Shown here: piece by piece, positions 51,780-61,249 of the stretch | How positions within the stretch are numbered: the stretch's first letter is position 1 | Layout of the letters: each line of letters begins with the position of its first letter | Source of the DNA: Amycolatopsis acidiphila | Lineage (GTDB): Bacteria; Actinomycetota; Actinomycetes; Mycobacteriales; Pseudonocardiaceae | Direction: 5' to 3' | NCBI RefSeq assembly: GCF_021391495.1 | Contig: NZ_CP090063.1 | Span: forward strand, 5,828,001 to 5,892,000 | DNA length: 64,000 nt | Made by a program: the position numbers and the translations under genes | Notes under the pieces: generated by a model | The model's database searches: none | What the model saw: only the letters and a program-made list of their open reading frames with translations | Told to the model about the DNA's origin: nothing

Positions 51780-52601
51780 TCAGGCCTCCGGCAACCCCAG
51801 CTCGATCAGCAGCGCCCGCAGCGGCTCGGCGATCGACGGCGCGGCGGCGAAGGTCACGTCCTCGCCCAGCTCGGGATCCTCACCCGGCAGGGTCACCAGC
51901 GCGCCCGCCTCGGCGGCGATCAGCGCGCCCGCGGCCCAGTCCCACCGGTGCAGCCCGTGCTCGGCGTAGGCGTCCAGCCAGCCCGCCGCGACCGCGCACA
52001 GGTCCAGCGACGCCGCACCCGCCCGCCTGATGTCCCGCACCCGCGGCACCAGCTCCGCGACCACCTTCGCCTGCCGCGCGCGGCGCGCGGGGTCGTAGGA
52101 GAACCCGGTGCCGACCAGGGTCAGGTCCAGCCGCGGCGGCGCGGAGACGTGCAGCCGCCGCCCGTCGAGCCAGGCGCCCTGCCCGCGAACGGCCGTCCAG
52201 CAGCGCCCGCTCGCGGGCTCAACCACCGCGCCGGCGACCGAGGCACCATCGACCTGCGCGGCCACCGAGACGGCGAAACCCGGTAGCCCGTAAAGGAAGT
52301 TGACCGTCCCATCGATCGGGTCGACCACCCACGTCACACCGTCGCCGCCCGCGGGCCCGCCCTCCTCCTCGCCGAGGACGCCGTCGCCGGGACGCAGCTC
52401 GGCCAGCCGCCGGCGGATCAGCCGTTCCGAGGCGCGGTCGACGGCGGTCACCACGTCGGTCTCGGTGGACTTGGTGTCGACCTGCACCGGCTCGCCTGTC
52501 AACATGGCCTCACGGGCTTGGCGCACCAGGTCGGCCGCCTCTTCGGCCACTCGGACGGCGATGGCTTGCAGCTGTGTCGGTTCGGACTCGAAGACTCCCA
52601 C
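51780..52601 (-). CDS. suhB: inositol-1-monophosphatase family protein (SuhB-like)
   Basis: 273 residues. Metal-site motifs 'VLGEEEGGPAG', 'VVDPIDGTVNFLYGLPGFAV' and 'GLHRWDWAAGALIAAEAGAL'. Removes phosphate from inositol monophosphate, needed for phosphatidylinositol and mycothiol. Same position as Rv2701c. Start GTG 52601; longer frames run into ppgK. Confidence 0.92.
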   Translation of the reverse strand: MGVFESEPTQLQAIAVRVAEEAADLVRQAREAMLTGEPVQVDTKSTETDVVTAVDRASERLIRRRLAELRPGDGVLGEEEGGPAGGDGVTWVVDPIDGTVNFLYGLPGFAVSVAAQVDGASVAGAVVEPASGRCWTAVRGQGAWLDGRRLHVSAPPRLDLTLVGTGFSYDPARRARQAKVVAELVPRVRDIRRAGAASLDLCAVAAGWLDAYAEHGLHRWDWAAGALIAAEAGALVTLPGEDPELGEDVTFAAAPSIAEPLRALLIELGLPEA

Positions 52602-52624
52602 GCCACCATGGGACCACACCCGGT

Positions 52625-52630
52625 TAAAGT
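52625..52630 (+). promoter_or_regulatory. -10 box of ppgK
   Basis: TAAAGT, transcript start near 52637, then GAAGGAAGGG and ATG 52674. Confidence 0.4.
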
Positions 52631-52673
52631 CTCGTGGACAGGCTTCTGAATCGAGAAGGAAGGGATCACGCCA

Positions 52674-53435
52674 ATGACGGCGACCCGAGGTTTCGGAATC
52701 GACATCGGTGGCAGCGGTATCAAGGGCGCCCTTGTCGACCTGGAAAAGGGCGCGCTCATCGGCGATCGCCTCCGGATCGATACCCCGCGCCCCGCCACCC
52801 CCGAAAGCATCGCCGAGGTGGTGGCGAAGGTGGTGCGGCACTTCGACTGGGACGGCCCGGTCGGCATCACGCTGCCCGCGGTCATCAAGAAGGGCGTCGC
52901 GCACACCGCGGCGAACATCGATCCCAAGTGGATCGGCACCGACGCCGACGCCCTGTTCGCCGACGTCCTCGGCCGCCCGGTGGACGACATCGCGATGCTC
53001 AACGACGCGGACGCGGCCGGCATGGCCGAGATCCGCTTCGGCGACCCGCTCGCCCGCCACGGCGTGACGACCCTGCTCACCTTCGGCACCGGCATCGGCA
53101 GCGCGCTCTTCCAGGACGGCAAGCTCGTGCCCAACACCGAGTTCGGCCACGTCGAGGTCGACGGGCACGACGCGGAGAAGAAGGCGGCCGCCTCGGTCAA
53201 GGACAACGAGGGGCTGTCCTACCCGCACTGGGCCAAGCGGGTCAGCCGTTACCTGACTGTGCTCGAAAACCTCATCTGGCCGGATCTGTTCATCGTGGGC
53301 GGCGGGGTGAGCAAGAAGTCCGAGAAGTGGGTTCCGCTGCTCGACATCCGGACCACGGTCGCGGTCGCATCACTGCAGAACAACGCGGGGATCGTGGGGG
53401 CAGCCGCCGCCGCGGTCGAGGGCATCGAACACTGA
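52674..53435 (+). CDS. ppgK: polyphosphate glucokinase
   Basis: 253 residues. ROK-type '[17 protein letters not shown]', '[16 protein letters not shown]' with catalytic Asp, '[20 protein letters not shown]' and '[18 protein letters not shown]'. Phosphorylates glucose with polyphosphate or ATP. Equivalent to Rv2702, next to sigA as in mycobacteria. Confidence 0.94.
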   Translation: MTATRGFGIDIGGSGIKGALVDLEKGALIGDRLRIDTPRPATPESIAEVVAKVVRHFDWDGPVGITLPAVIKKGVAHTAANIDPKWIGTDADALFADVLGRPVDDIAMLNDADAAGMAEIRFGDPLARHGVTTLLTFGTGIGSALFQDGKLVPNTEFGHVEVDGHDAEKKAAASVKDNEGLSYPHWAKRVSRYLTVLENLIWPDLFIVGGGVSKKSEKWVPLLDIRTTVAVASLQNNAGIVGAAAAAVEGIEH

Positions 53436-53498
53436 CCTCCGCCGCGCCGCACATCCGGTGCAACGATGATCGGCCGCAACCTTTGCGCGTATCGTCGT

Positions 53499-53504
53499 TA
53501 CAAT
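53499..53504 (+). promoter_or_regulatory. -10 box of sigA
   Basis: TACAAT in the 188-bp gap after ppgK, 119 bp before GTG 53624; the nearest -35-like hexamers are weak. Confidence 0.4.
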
Positions 53505-53623
53505 GGAACACGGCCCACGGTCGCGGAGGACAAAACCGCAGGCCGAGGGACGTTCCCCGAATCTGAGGCAGCCGGGACTCCCCGTTTCGGCTCGCCGTGA
53601 TCGACCGCTGCGAAAGGGCGTAC

Positions 53624-55003
53624 GTGGCAGCCGCAAAAACCGCTACTCGAAGCGGCACGAAGACAACCAGCGCGGAACCCGACGCAGGCGACGAGGCCGC
53701 CGCCACCGAGCAGAACGGCACCGCCGCCAAGAAGCCGGCCGCACGCAAGACCGGGGCGAAGAAGGGCCCGGCCAAGACCCGCACGCGCAAGCCCGGCACC
53801 AAGGGCGAGGACGCTGGCGAGCCCGACGGCCCCGGGGGTGACGAGGAGCTGGAGGACGTCGACCTCGAGGCCGACCTCGCCGATCTCGAAGAGGTCGAGG
53901 TGGACGTCGTGGACGCGACCGTCACCGAGGAGGACAGCGAGTCCGACGACGACGAGGCCGCCGTCCCGCGCGCGGAGCGTACGAAGCACGCCGGTCCCAA
54001 GTCCTCGAACGACCCGGACTTCGTCTGGGACGAGGAGGAGTCCGAGGCGCTGCGGCAGGCCCGCAAGGACGCCGAGCTCACCGCCTCGGCCGACTCGGTG
54101 CGTGCCTACCTCAAGCAGATCGGCAAGGTCGCGCTGCTCAACGCCGAGGAGGAGGTGGAGCTGGCCAAGCGGATCGAGGCCGGGCTCTACGCCGCCGAGC
54201 GCGTCCGCGTGGCCGAGGAGGAGGGCGAGAAGCTCGCCACCCAGATGCGCCGCGATCTCAAGTGGATCGTCCGCGACGGCGAGCGGGCCAAGAACCACCT
54301 GCTGGAGGCCAACCTCCGGCTGGTCGTCTCGCTGGCCAAGCGCTACACCGGCCGTGGCATGGCGTTCCTGGACCTCATCCAGGAGGGCAACCTGGGCCTG
54401 ATCCGCGCGGTCGAGAAGTTCGACTACACCAAGGGCTACAAGTTCTCCACCTATGCCACGTGGTGGATCCGCCAGGCGATCACCCGCGCCATGGCCGACC
54501 AGGCCCGCACCATCCGGATCCCGGTGCACATGGTCGAGGTGATCAACAAGCTCGGCCGGATCCAGCGCGAGCTGCTCCAGGACCTGGGCCGCGAGCCCAC
54601 CCCGGAGGAGCTGGCCAAGGAGATGGACATCTCGCCGGAGAAGGTGCTGGAGATCCAGCAGTACGCCCGGGAGCCCATCTCGCTGGACCAGACCATCGGC
54701 GACGAGGGCGACTCGCAGCTCGGTGACTTCATCGAGGACTCCGAGGCGGTCGTCGCGGTCGACGCGGTGTCGTTCACGCTGCTGCAGGACCAGCTGCAGT
54801 CGGTGCTGCAGACGCTGTCCGAGCGCGAGGCGGGTGTGGTGCGGCTGCGGTTCGGCCTCACCGACGGCCAGCCGCGCACGCTCGACGAGATCGGCCAGGT
54901 CTACGGTGTGACCCGCGAGCGGATCCGCCAGATCGAGTCGAAGACGATGTCCAAGCTGCGGCACCCGTCGCGGTCGCAGGTCCTGCGCGACTACCTGGAC
55001 TGA
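53624..55003 (+). CDS. sigA: principal RNA polymerase sigma factor (SigA/HrdB)
   Basis: 459 residues. Lys/Ala-rich then very acidic N-terminus, region 1.2 '[20 protein letters not shown]', region 2 '[20 protein letters not shown]' with '[20 protein letters not shown]' (-10 recognition), region 3 and region 4 '[20 protein letters not shown]'. Directs transcription of housekeeping genes. GTG 53624 with GAAAGGG upstream; a longer frame to 53597 exists. Followed by a perfect terminator. Confidence 0.96.
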   Translation: MAAAKTATRSGTKTTSAEPDAGDEAAATEQNGTAAKKPAARKTGAKKGPAKTRTRKPGTKGEDAGEPDGPGGDEELEDVDLEADLADLEEVEVDVVDATVTEEDSESDDDEAAVPRAERTKHAGPKSSNDPDFVWDEEESEALRQARKDAELTASADSVRAYLKQIGKVALLNAEEEVELAKRIEAGLYAAERVRVAEEEGEKLATQMRRDLKWIVRDGERAKNHLLEANLRLVVSLAKRYTGRGMAFLDLIQEGNLGLIRAVEKFDYTKGYKFSTYATWWIRQAITRAMADQARTIRIPVHMVEVINKLGRIQRELLQDLGREPTPEELAKEMDISPEKVLEIQQYAREPISLDQTIGDEGDSQLGDFIEDSEAVVAVDAVSFTLLQDQLQSVLQTLSEREAGVVRLRFGLTDGQPRTLDEIGQVYGVTRERIRQIESKTMSKLRHPSRSQVLRDYLD

Positions 55004-55020
55004 GTTCTTTCCCGACCAGA

Positions 55021-55060
55021 CGAGAGGGCCGCCACGGGTTCGTGGCGGCCCTCTCGTTTC
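55021..55060. terminator. sigA terminator
   Basis: Perfect 16-bp arms CGAGAGGGCCGCCACG (55021-55036) and its complement (55041-55056), loop GGTT, then TTTC. Confidence 0.9.
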
Positions 55061-55096
55061 GGTTCACTCCGTCGTGCGACCTGTGCCGTGATCTCC

Positions 55097-55102
55097 TAAC
55101 CT
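55097..55102 (+). promoter_or_regulatory. -10 box, leaderless APC permease gene
   Basis: TAACCT, 7 nt, ATG 55110. Confidence 0.5.
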
Positions 55103-55109
55103 CATCGGA

Positions 55110-56573
55110 ATGGGCATCACGCGCACGCTCGACGTCGACGAAATCCTTGCCCGGCAGGACTCCGGTGAGCTCAAGCGGCATCTTCGCGGCCGCGACCTCG
55201 TCGGGTTCGGGGTCGGGATCATCATCGGGACCGGCATCTTCACGCTCGCCGGGGTCGAGGCGAAGACGCACGCCGGCCCCGCGGTCACGCTGTCGTTCGT
55301 GATCGGCGCGGTCGTCGCCGGGCTCGCGGCGCTGTGCTACGCCGAGCTCGCCTCGAGCGTGCCGACCGCGGGAAGCGCTTACACCTACGCGTTCGCGACG
55401 CTCGGCGAGGTGTTCGCCTGGATCATCGGCTGGGATCTGCTGCTGGAGTTCGCCCTCGGCGCCGCCGTGGTCTCCCGTGGCTGGTCGGGCTACCTGGCCA
55501 ACCTGCTCGGCCTGCCCGCGCAGTGGTTCGGCGAGGAGGCGACGGTCAACGTCGGCGCCGTGCTGATCATCGCGATCCTCACCGTGGTCGCGGTGCTGGG
55601 CATCCGCGAGTCCGCGTGGGCGACGAACGTGCTGGTGCTCGTGAAGGTCGCGGTGTGCGTGCTGATCCTGGTGGTGGGCGTGTTCTACGTCAAGAGCGCG
55701 AACCTGACCCCGTTCGTCCCGCCCGCGCAGCCCTCGTCGGGCGACTCCGGCGTACTGCACCAGCCGGTCGTGCAGGCCGGGCTCGGACTGTCCCAGTCGG
55801 TCTACGGGCTCGCCGGCGTCGTGAGCGCGGCGGCCATCGTGTTCTTCGCCTACACCGGGTTCGAGGCGCTGGCCAACCTCGGCGAGGAGACCCGTAACCC
55901 GCGCAAGGATTTGCGGGTGGGCATTCTCGGCGCCCTGGGCATCTGCGCGCTGCTCTACATCGGCGTGTCCATCGTGCTGACGGGCATGGTGCCGTTCACC
56001 GACATCGACACCGGCGCCCCGCTGGCCGCGGCCTTCGACACGGTGGGCCAGCACTGGGTCAGCGCGCTGATCTCCCTCGGCGCGGTCACCGGGCTGACCT
56101 CGGTGATGATGGTCGAGCTGGTCACGATCGGCCGCATCGGCTTCGCGATGGGCCGCGACGGGCTACTGCCGAAGGCGCTGGGCCGCGCCCACCCGAAGTG
56201 GGGCACGCCGCACCGCATGACGATCGGTGGCGCCGTCCTGATCGCCGCGCTCGCCGCGTTCGTGCCGATCACCGAACTGTCCGACATGGTCAGCATCGGC
56301 GCGCTGTCGGCGATGATCATCGTGGCGGTCGCGGTGCCGGTGCTGCGCAAGCGCCGCCCGGACCTCGACCGGCCGTTCACGGTGCCGTTCTCGCCGGTGG
56401 TCCCGATCATCGCCGCGGTGGCCTGCTTCTACCTGATGCTGAACCTGGACGTGCTCACCTGGATCCGGTTCGCCGTCTGGCTCGCGCTCGGCCTGCTGAT
56501 CTACTTCGGCTACGGACGCAAGCACTCCCGGCTCGCTACGGCCAAAGACACGGATCCAGCCCCGAGCTCCTGA
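55110..56573 (+). CDS. APC-family amino acid/polyamine permease
   Basis: 487 residues, 12 helices. 'DLVGFGVGIIIGTGIFTLAG', 'AALCYAELASSVPTAGSAYT', 'FFAYTGFEALANLGEETRNP' are cationic-amino-acid-transporter (CAT/YfnA-like) motifs. Beside a glutamine-synthetase-like gene, it may import an amine or amino acid for that enzyme. Its last 38 bp overlap the end of the following opposing gene. Confidence 0.9.
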   Translation: MGITRTLDVDEILARQDSGELKRHLRGRDLVGFGVGIIIGTGIFTLAGVEAKTHAGPAVTLSFVIGAVVAGLAALCYAELASSVPTAGSAYTYAFATLGEVFAWIIGWDLLLEFALGAAVVSRGWSGYLANLLGLPAQWFGEEATVNVGAVLIIAILTVVAVLGIRESAWATNVLVLVKVAVCVLILVVGVFYVKSANLTPFVPPAQPSSGDSGVLHQPVVQAGLGLSQSVYGLAGVVSAAAIVFFAYTGFEALANLGEETRNPRKDLRVGILGALGICALLYIGVSIVLTGMVPFTDIDTGAPLAAAFDTVGQHWVSALISLGAVTGLTSVMMVELVTIGRIGFAMGRDGLLPKALGRAHPKWGTPHRMTIGGAVLIAALAAFVPITELSDMVSIGALSAMIIVAVAVPVLRKRRPDLDRPFTVPFSPVVPIIAAVACFYLMLNLDVLTWIRFAVWLALGLLIYFGYGRKHSRLATAKDTDPAPSS

Positions 56574-57309
56574 CGAGCTCCTCGGCGGCCTGCTGCTCGG
56601 CCGCGTCGACGACGAGCAGCAGGCCGCCGGGGCCGGCCATGCCATCGCGGCGCAGCGCCGCCACCAGCCGGTCGAGCAGCTGCAGGTGTACGCCGCGGTC
56701 GCCGAGTGACGGATAACTATCCACTATGGACACCACGGTACCACCGGGGCCCGAAAGAGTACCGCCCAGCAGGGCGAAATGCCCTACCCGCCAACGGGAA
56801 GACCAGAACGGCGGCAGCCCGCCCTCGAGGTAGTCCAGCAACGCGCGGTCCGGCGTGTCGTGGGCGCCGAACTCGCCGGTGTCCACATTGGCCACCGGCG
56901 CGACCCAGCCCAACCCGTGCAGCCCCGCCAGTAGCGTGCCGAGTGCCGCGGAAGTCCAGTCCCCACTGGCCGGAACTGCGCGCATTCGGCCGGCCGAAAG
57001 GGTTTCGACGGCGTGCGCGACCCCGCGCGCGGACGCCCCGGTCTCCGCGGGATCGGACGCCCGCGGCAACGCGAGCCGGTAGTCGTCGCGGCTCTTCTCC
57101 CCCGGGGGCCACGTCGGGGTCGCGTCCGGGCCGAGCCGGACCCCGGCCGCGAGCGCCGCCTCGTCCTGGTCGCGAACAGAAATTCCGTTGGCTCGCAAGG
57201 AAACCAGCGTCACGAACGCGCCGCACAGCTCGTTCTTCTGCGGCATCTCCGCGCGCGCCTGCGTGACCAGCTCCCGCGCGCCGGGAAACCACCGCACCCC
57301 GTCCAGCAC
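56536..57309 (-). CDS. uncharacterised protein downstream of the glutamine-synthetase-like gene (possibly DUF6885)
   Basis: 257 residues, soluble. Motif-like stretches 'MPQKNELCGAFVTLVSLRAN' near the N-terminus with a cysteine and 'GHFALLGGTLSGPGGTVVSI' and 'SYPSLGDRGVHLQ' near the C-terminus; the pattern Q-K-N-x-L-C-G-A recalls cysteine-protease-like folds. I think it is the family called DUF6885, but cannot check. GTG 57309 directly follows the upstream stop (TGAGTG), so the two genes are coupled. Confidence 0.75.
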   Translation of the reverse strand: MLDGVRWFPGARELVTQARAEMPQKNELCGAFVTLVSLRANGISVRDQDEAALAAGVRLGPDATPTWPPGEKSRDDYRLALPRASDPAETGASARGVAHAVETLSAGRMRAVPASGDWTSAALGTLLAGLHGLGWVAPVANVDTGEFGAHDTPDRALLDYLEGGLPPFWSSRWRVGHFALLGGTLSGPGGTVVSIVDSYPSLGDRGVHLQLLDRLVAALRRDGMAGPGGLLLVVDAAEQQAAEELVRSSGLDPCLWP

Positions 57310-58644
57310 TCAGTACCGCCACAGGTGGCCGGCGACGATCTCCTCGGTGCTGCGCTCGGCCGCCCACTTCAGGTCCGACTCGCGGACCGCACGGAACGCG
57401 CCGAGCAACTCCTCCCCGAGCGCGCCGCACACCCGCGGCGAGGACATCAGCGCGGCGTCCTGCTCCGCGGGCGTGCTCGGCAGCCGGACCACCCCGGCCG
57501 CGGCCCGGCGTTCCTCGGTCCAGGTGCCCGGGTCCTCCGCCACCGGATCCGGCGGGGTGAGGCCTTCCTCCGCCCCGGCCACCCCGGCCGCGAGCACCGC
57601 GGCGAGCGCGAGATACGGGTTCGCCGAAGCGTCGGACGGCTTGAGCTCGACGTTCGCGTGGTCGGCGCCGAGCAACTCGGTGCCGGGCACGAACCGCAGC
57701 GGCGCCTCCCGGTTCTCGACGCCCCAGAAGGCGTACGCACTGGCGAAGTAGCCCGGCCTCAGGCGCAGGGTCGAGGGCACGCTCGGCGCGGTGACGGCGG
57801 TCAGCGCGGGCAGGTCCCGCAGCAGGCCCGCGAGGTAGCCGCCGCCCCCGTTGGCGAGCAGGTTGCGCCCCTTGCGCCACAACGACGTGTGCAGGTGCCA
57901 GCCGTTGCCCACGGCGTCGGGGCTGACGATCGGCGCGAAGCTGGCCCGCAGGCCGTGCGCGTACGCGGCGGCGTGGATGGTCTGACGGGCCAGCAGCTGG
58001 TCGTCGGCGGCCGAGACCGGGTCGGTGGCCTGCAGGGACAGTTCGAGCTGGGCGAGGCCGTACTCGGCGTGCAGCTGGTTGAGCAGCAGGCCGTTCGCGT
58101 CGAAGTCGTGCAGCAGGGCCGCGACGAACGCGTCCAGCTCGAGCAGGGCGTGCGGGCTGTACGCGGGCCCGTGGTGTCCGGGCACCGAAGCGATGTCCGG
58201 GCTGCCTGCCGGGGCGACGGCGAACTCCAGCTCGTACCCGGCGCGCAGCTCGTAGCCCTGCTTGGCCGCGGCGGCGACCTGGCGTTCCAGCACGCTGCGC
58301 TGGCAGTACGGCCACGGCGAGCCGTCCGCGGCGACCTGGCGGATCGGCGCCCAGGCGAGCGCGGGCTGGCCCGCGAGGCGGCGCAGACGCTCGATGACCG
58401 GCACCAGCCGGATGTCTCCCGAGGGGGTCGCGAGCCCGGAGTGGGCGAAGGTGATCCCGTCGTGGGAATCGAAGACGGCGAACAGGGCGGTGGCGCCGAC
58501 GCCGCGCACGGCCGCGTCGCCGAGACCCTTGATCGGCACGACACGGGACCGCGGGATGCCGTTGTTGTCGGCCCAGGCGAGCTGTGCCCCGGTGACCCCG
58601 GCCACCGCCAGGTCCTTCGCCGCAGCCGATGCTGCCTTCGTCAT
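57310..58644 (-). CDS. glutamine synthetase-like ligase (GlnA3/GlnA4 or gamma-glutamylpolyamine synthetase group)
   Basis: 444 residues. GS fold: 'YELEFAVA' metal site, 'LLNQLHAEYGLAQLELSLQA', 'GNGWHLHTSLWRKGRN', 'LELLGADHANVELKPSDASA'-type end 'NVELKPSDASANPYLALAAV' with the R/E site. The usual GlnA adenylylation and long loops are missing. Such proteins join glutamate to polyamines or ethanolamine. With a permease next to it, amine use is plausible. Confidence 0.88.
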   Translation of the reverse strand: MTKAASAAAKDLAVAGVTGAQLAWADNNGIPRSRVVPIKGLGDAAVRGVGATALFAVFDSHDGITFAHSGLATPSGDIRLVPVIERLRRLAGQPALAWAPIRQVAADGSPWPYCQRSVLERQVAAAAKQGYELRAGYELEFAVAPAGSPDIASVPGHHGPAYSPHALLELDAFVAALLHDFDANGLLLNQLHAEYGLAQLELSLQATDPVSAADDQLLARQTIHAAAYAHGLRASFAPIVSPDAVGNGWHLHTSLWRKGRNLLANGGGGYLAGLLRDLPALTAVTAPSVPSTLRLRPGYFASAYAFWGVENREAPLRFVPGTELLGADHANVELKPSDASANPYLALAAVLAAGVAGAEEGLTPPDPVAEDPGTWTEERRAAAGVVRLPSTPAEQDAALMSSPRVCGALGEELLGAFRAVRESDLKWAAERSTEEIVAGHLWRY

Positions 58645-59051
58645 GGAGTGAAGTGTCTCACGCCCGCAAGGGGCCGAACGGGTGTTCGCCCCACCCTCGC
58701 GGGGCAGCTGGAGTTTCGCCGAGAACGAACACGCGGCGGGAAAAAGACACCCTCAGCGGGGATTGCCAAACCTGGCCGTGATCCGTCTGCAATCGTTTGA
58801 CCTGGATGAATCCCGTGGTCTGGACGTTTCGCCGTCCTGAATGGCGGGACTACTTCTACGGCATCCGGGGTAATTCGGCGTGACGCAAGTCCCACACAGC
58901 CGGGAACACTTGCGACATGCTCAGCGTCTGCAAGAGTGGAAGCTACGAACACTTCAGGAGCCGGGGCGACCCCGCATCGGCAGCAGTGCCGAAGTGATCG
59001 TGCTGGATCGATGGCATCGGGCAACCGGTGCCGGGACGGAGGGAGACTCCC
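58645..59051. other. 407-bp region without a convincing gene
   Basis: Holds the promoters of the divergent glutamine-synthetase-like and DUF7455 genes. A TTGACC at 58797-58802 could be a -35 box. GCAAGT...ACTTGC (about 58883-58912) is a weak inverted repeat. Open frames here lack any family feature or ribosome site. Confidence 0.4.
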
Positions 59052-59231
59052 ATGACATCACCCACGCTCGCCCGCCCCGAATTGACCGCTGCCGACCGTT
59101 GCGACCGGTGCGGCGCCGCAGCACAGGTACGAGCGATCCTCGCCTCCGGGGGTGAACTGCTCTTCTGCGGTCACCACGCCCGGGAGTACGAGGGCAAGCT
59201 CAAGGAGATCGCGGCGGAGATCCAGCGGTAA
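59052..59231 (+). CDS. small zinc-binding DUF7455-type protein
   Basis: 59 residues. 'AADRCDRCGAAAQVRAILAS' and 'ELLFCGHHAREYEGKLKEIA' supply Cys and His pairs for a zinc site. Commonly found near sigA in actinobacteria. GGAGGGAG precedes ATG 59052; an earlier ATG at 59028 lacks such a site. Function unknown. Confidence 0.85.
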   Translation: MTSPTLARPELTAADRCDRCGAAAQVRAILASGGELLFCGHHAREYEGKLKEIAAEIQR

Positions 59232-59250
59232 CGGACTCCACAAGCTGGGA

Positions 59251-59288
59251 GGCGAGCGCTCGCGCAGAGCGCTCGCCTCTTCTTGTTT
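59251..59288. terminator. terminator copy 1
   Basis: GGCGAGCGCTC (59251-59261), loop GCGCA, GAGCGCTCGCC (59267-59277), then TCTTCTTGTTT. Between converging DUF7455 and helicase genes. Confidence 0.9.
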
Positions 59289-59338
59289 CGTCATCGCTCC
59301 TGGGGGCAGAGCCCCCAACCCCACCGCACAAGCTGGGA

Positions 59339-59376
59339 GGCGAGCGCTCGCGCAGAGCGCTCGCCTCTTCTTGTTT
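59339..59376. terminator. terminator copy 2
   Basis: The same hairpin as copy 1, displaced by 88 bp, with the same T-rich tail. Confidence 0.9.
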
Positions 59377-59485
59377 CGTCATCGCTCCTGGGGACGGAGC
59401 CCCCAGACCCCACCCCGGGTGCGAGCCCACGGACCCCCGGCGGTGGTGCCGTCGGGTGGTCAGGTGCGGGTTCCGCGGGAGTGGG

Positions 59486-61249
59486 TCACCAGGAGCGGAG
59501 GGTGACGATCCGCTCCTCCAGCTGCTCCACCGACGCCATCGCGGTGGGCGGCCCGCCACAGGCACGGCGCAGCTCGCTGTGGATCGCGCCGTGCGGCTTG
59601 TTCGTGCGGTGGTGGTACATCCCCACCAGGGTGTTCAGCTCCTTGCGCAAGGCGGCGATCCGCTCGGACACCGACTGCGACCGCGCGGGCGCCGCCGCCG
59701 GCGTCTCCGCCGGCGGCTTCCGCCGCTTCCCATCGGCCAGCTGCTCCTCCTGCCGCTTCCGCAGCAGCGCACGCACCTGGTCCGGCTCCAGCAACCCGGG
59801 CAGCCCGAGGTACTCCTGCTCCTCCTCGCTGCCGGCGAACACCGCGGTGCCGAACGAGTTGCCGTCGTAGATGACCTGGTCCAGCTCGGCCGAGGCGCCC
59901 AGCGACGTGAACGCCTTCTCCTCCTCGCCGGGCTCGTCCTCGGTGCGGTTCGCCTGCGCGAGCAGCTCGTCGTCCCAGCCGTCCTTCTCCCGGTGCGGCT
60001 TGCCGAGCACGTGGTCCCGCTCCGCCTCCAGCTCGCTCGCCAGCTCCAGCAGCACCGGCACGCTCGGCAGGAACACGCTCGCCGTCTCGCCCTTGCGCCG
60101 CGCCCGCACGAACCGGCCGATGGCCTGCGCGAAAAACAGCGGCGTCGACGCGCTCGTCGCGTAGACCCCGACGGCCAGCCGCGGCACGTCGACGCCCTCG
60201 GACACCATCCGCACCGCGACCAGCCACCGGTCGTCGGAGTCGGAGAACTCGCCGATCCGCTTGGTCGCCTTCGGGTCGTCCGACAGCACCACCACCGGGT
60301 TCGCCCCGGTGAGCCGCGCCAGAATCGTCGCGTACGCCCGCGCCGACTCCTGGTCGGTCGCGATGACCAGCCCGCCGGCGTCCGGGATGCCGCCGCTGCG
60401 CAACTGCTGCAGGCGCGTGTCCGCGGCCTGCAGGACCGAGGGCACCCACTCCCCGCCCGGGTCGAGCGCCGTGCGCCACGCACGGGCCGTCTGCTCGGCC
60501 GTCAGGGGCTCGCCCAGACGCGCCGTGAACTCCTCACCCGCGCTGGTACGCCAGGACGCCTCGCCCGAGTAGGCGAGGAACACGACCGGCCGCACGACGC
60601 CGTCCGCGAGCGCGTCGGCGTAGCCGTAGGAGTGGTCGGCCTTGCTGCGCAGCGAGCCGTCAGCGTCGGGCTCGTAGCTGATGAACGGGATCGGCGAGTC
60701 GTCGCTGCGGAACGGCGTCCCGGTCAGCGACAGGCGGCGTACGGCGGGCGTGAACGCCTCGCGCACCGCGTCGCCCCAGGACTTCGCGTCGCCGCCGTGG
60801 TGGATCTCGTCGAGGATGACCAGCGTCTTGTAGTTCTCCGTGCGCACCCTGTGCAGCGTCGGATGGGCCGCGACCTGCGCGTAGGTCAGCGCCACGCCGT
60901 GGTAGTCGCGGGAGGTGGCGCCCTGGCCGTTGCGGTAGTTGGAGTCGATCGCGATGCCCGCCGCGGCCGCGGCGATCGCCCACTGGTGCTTCAGGTGCTC
61001 GGTGGGGGTGACGATCGTGACCCGCTCGACCGTCCGGTCGGACAGCAGCTCGGCCGCGATCCGCAGGCCGAACACGGTCTTCCCGGCGCCGGGGGTCGCG
61101 ACCGCGAGGAAGTCCTGCGGCTTCGTGGTGAGGTACTTGGTCAGGGCGCGCCGCTGCCACGCGCGCAGCGGGCGGGGTGTCACGTCCTGTTCGGGCTCGG
61201 GCGCGACGAAGCCTCCTGTTGTCCCGTTACGCTGGGCCGTGTCCGACAA
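59486..61249 (-). CDS. SF2 DEAD/DEAH-box helicase
   Basis: 587 residues from TTG 61249 (600 from ATG 61288). Motif I 'VATPGAGKTVFGLRIA', Ia 'IVTPTEHLKHQW', II 'LVILDEIHHGGDAK', III 'LSLTGTPFRSDD', V 'MVSEGVDVPRLAVGVYATSA', VI 'FFAQAIGRFVRARRKGE'. ATP-driven unwinding or translocation on nucleic acid; family common in actinobacteria, role unknown. AGGAGG lies about 10 nt before the TTG, and homologues as I recall start 'M(S/T)DT...GGFVAPEPEQDV', hence this choice. Confidence 0.88.
   Translation of the reverse strand: MSDTAQRNGTTGGFVAPEPEQDVTPRPLRAWQRRALTKYLTTKPQDFLAVATPGAGKTVFGLRIAAELLSDRTVERVTIVTPTEHLKHQWAIAAAAAGIAIDSNYRNGQGATSRDYHGVALTYAQVAAHPTLHRVRTENYKTLVILDEIHHGGDAKSWGDAVREAFTPAVRRLSLTGTPFRSDDSPIPFISYEPDADGSLRSKADHSYGYADALADGVVRPVVFLAYSGEASWRTSAGEEFTARLGEPLTAEQTARAWRTALDPGGEWVPSVLQAADTRLQQLRSGGIPDAGGLVIATDQESARAYATILARLTGANPVVVLSDDPKATKRIGEFSDSDDRWLVAVRMVSEGVDVPRLAVGVYATSASTPLFFAQAIGRFVRARRKGETASVFLPSVPVLLELASELEAERDHVLGKPHREKDGWDDELLAQANRTEDEPGEEEKAFTSLGASAELDQVIYDGNSFGTAVFAGSEEEQEYLGLPGLLEPDQVRALLRKRQEEQLADGKRRKPPAETPAAAPARSQSVSERIAALRKELNTLVGMYHHRTNKPHGAIHSELRRACGGPPTAMASVEQLEERIVTLRSW

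Larger units (their letters stand above)
59239..59414. repeat. 88-bp tandem duplication carrying a terminator
   Basis: Two copies (from 59239 and 59327) beginning CACAAGCTGGGAGGCGAGCG, nearly identical for 80 bp. Each holds a perfect hairpin with T-rich tail and a second GC hairpin (GGGGGCAGAGCCCCC in copy 1). The copies differ by few bases in the second hairpin. Confidence 0.95.

Noticed and set aside
58641..59024. Minus-strand open frame of 127 codons upstream of the glutamine-synthetase-like gene
   Set aside because: No ribosome site, no motif, and it fills the divergent promoter region.
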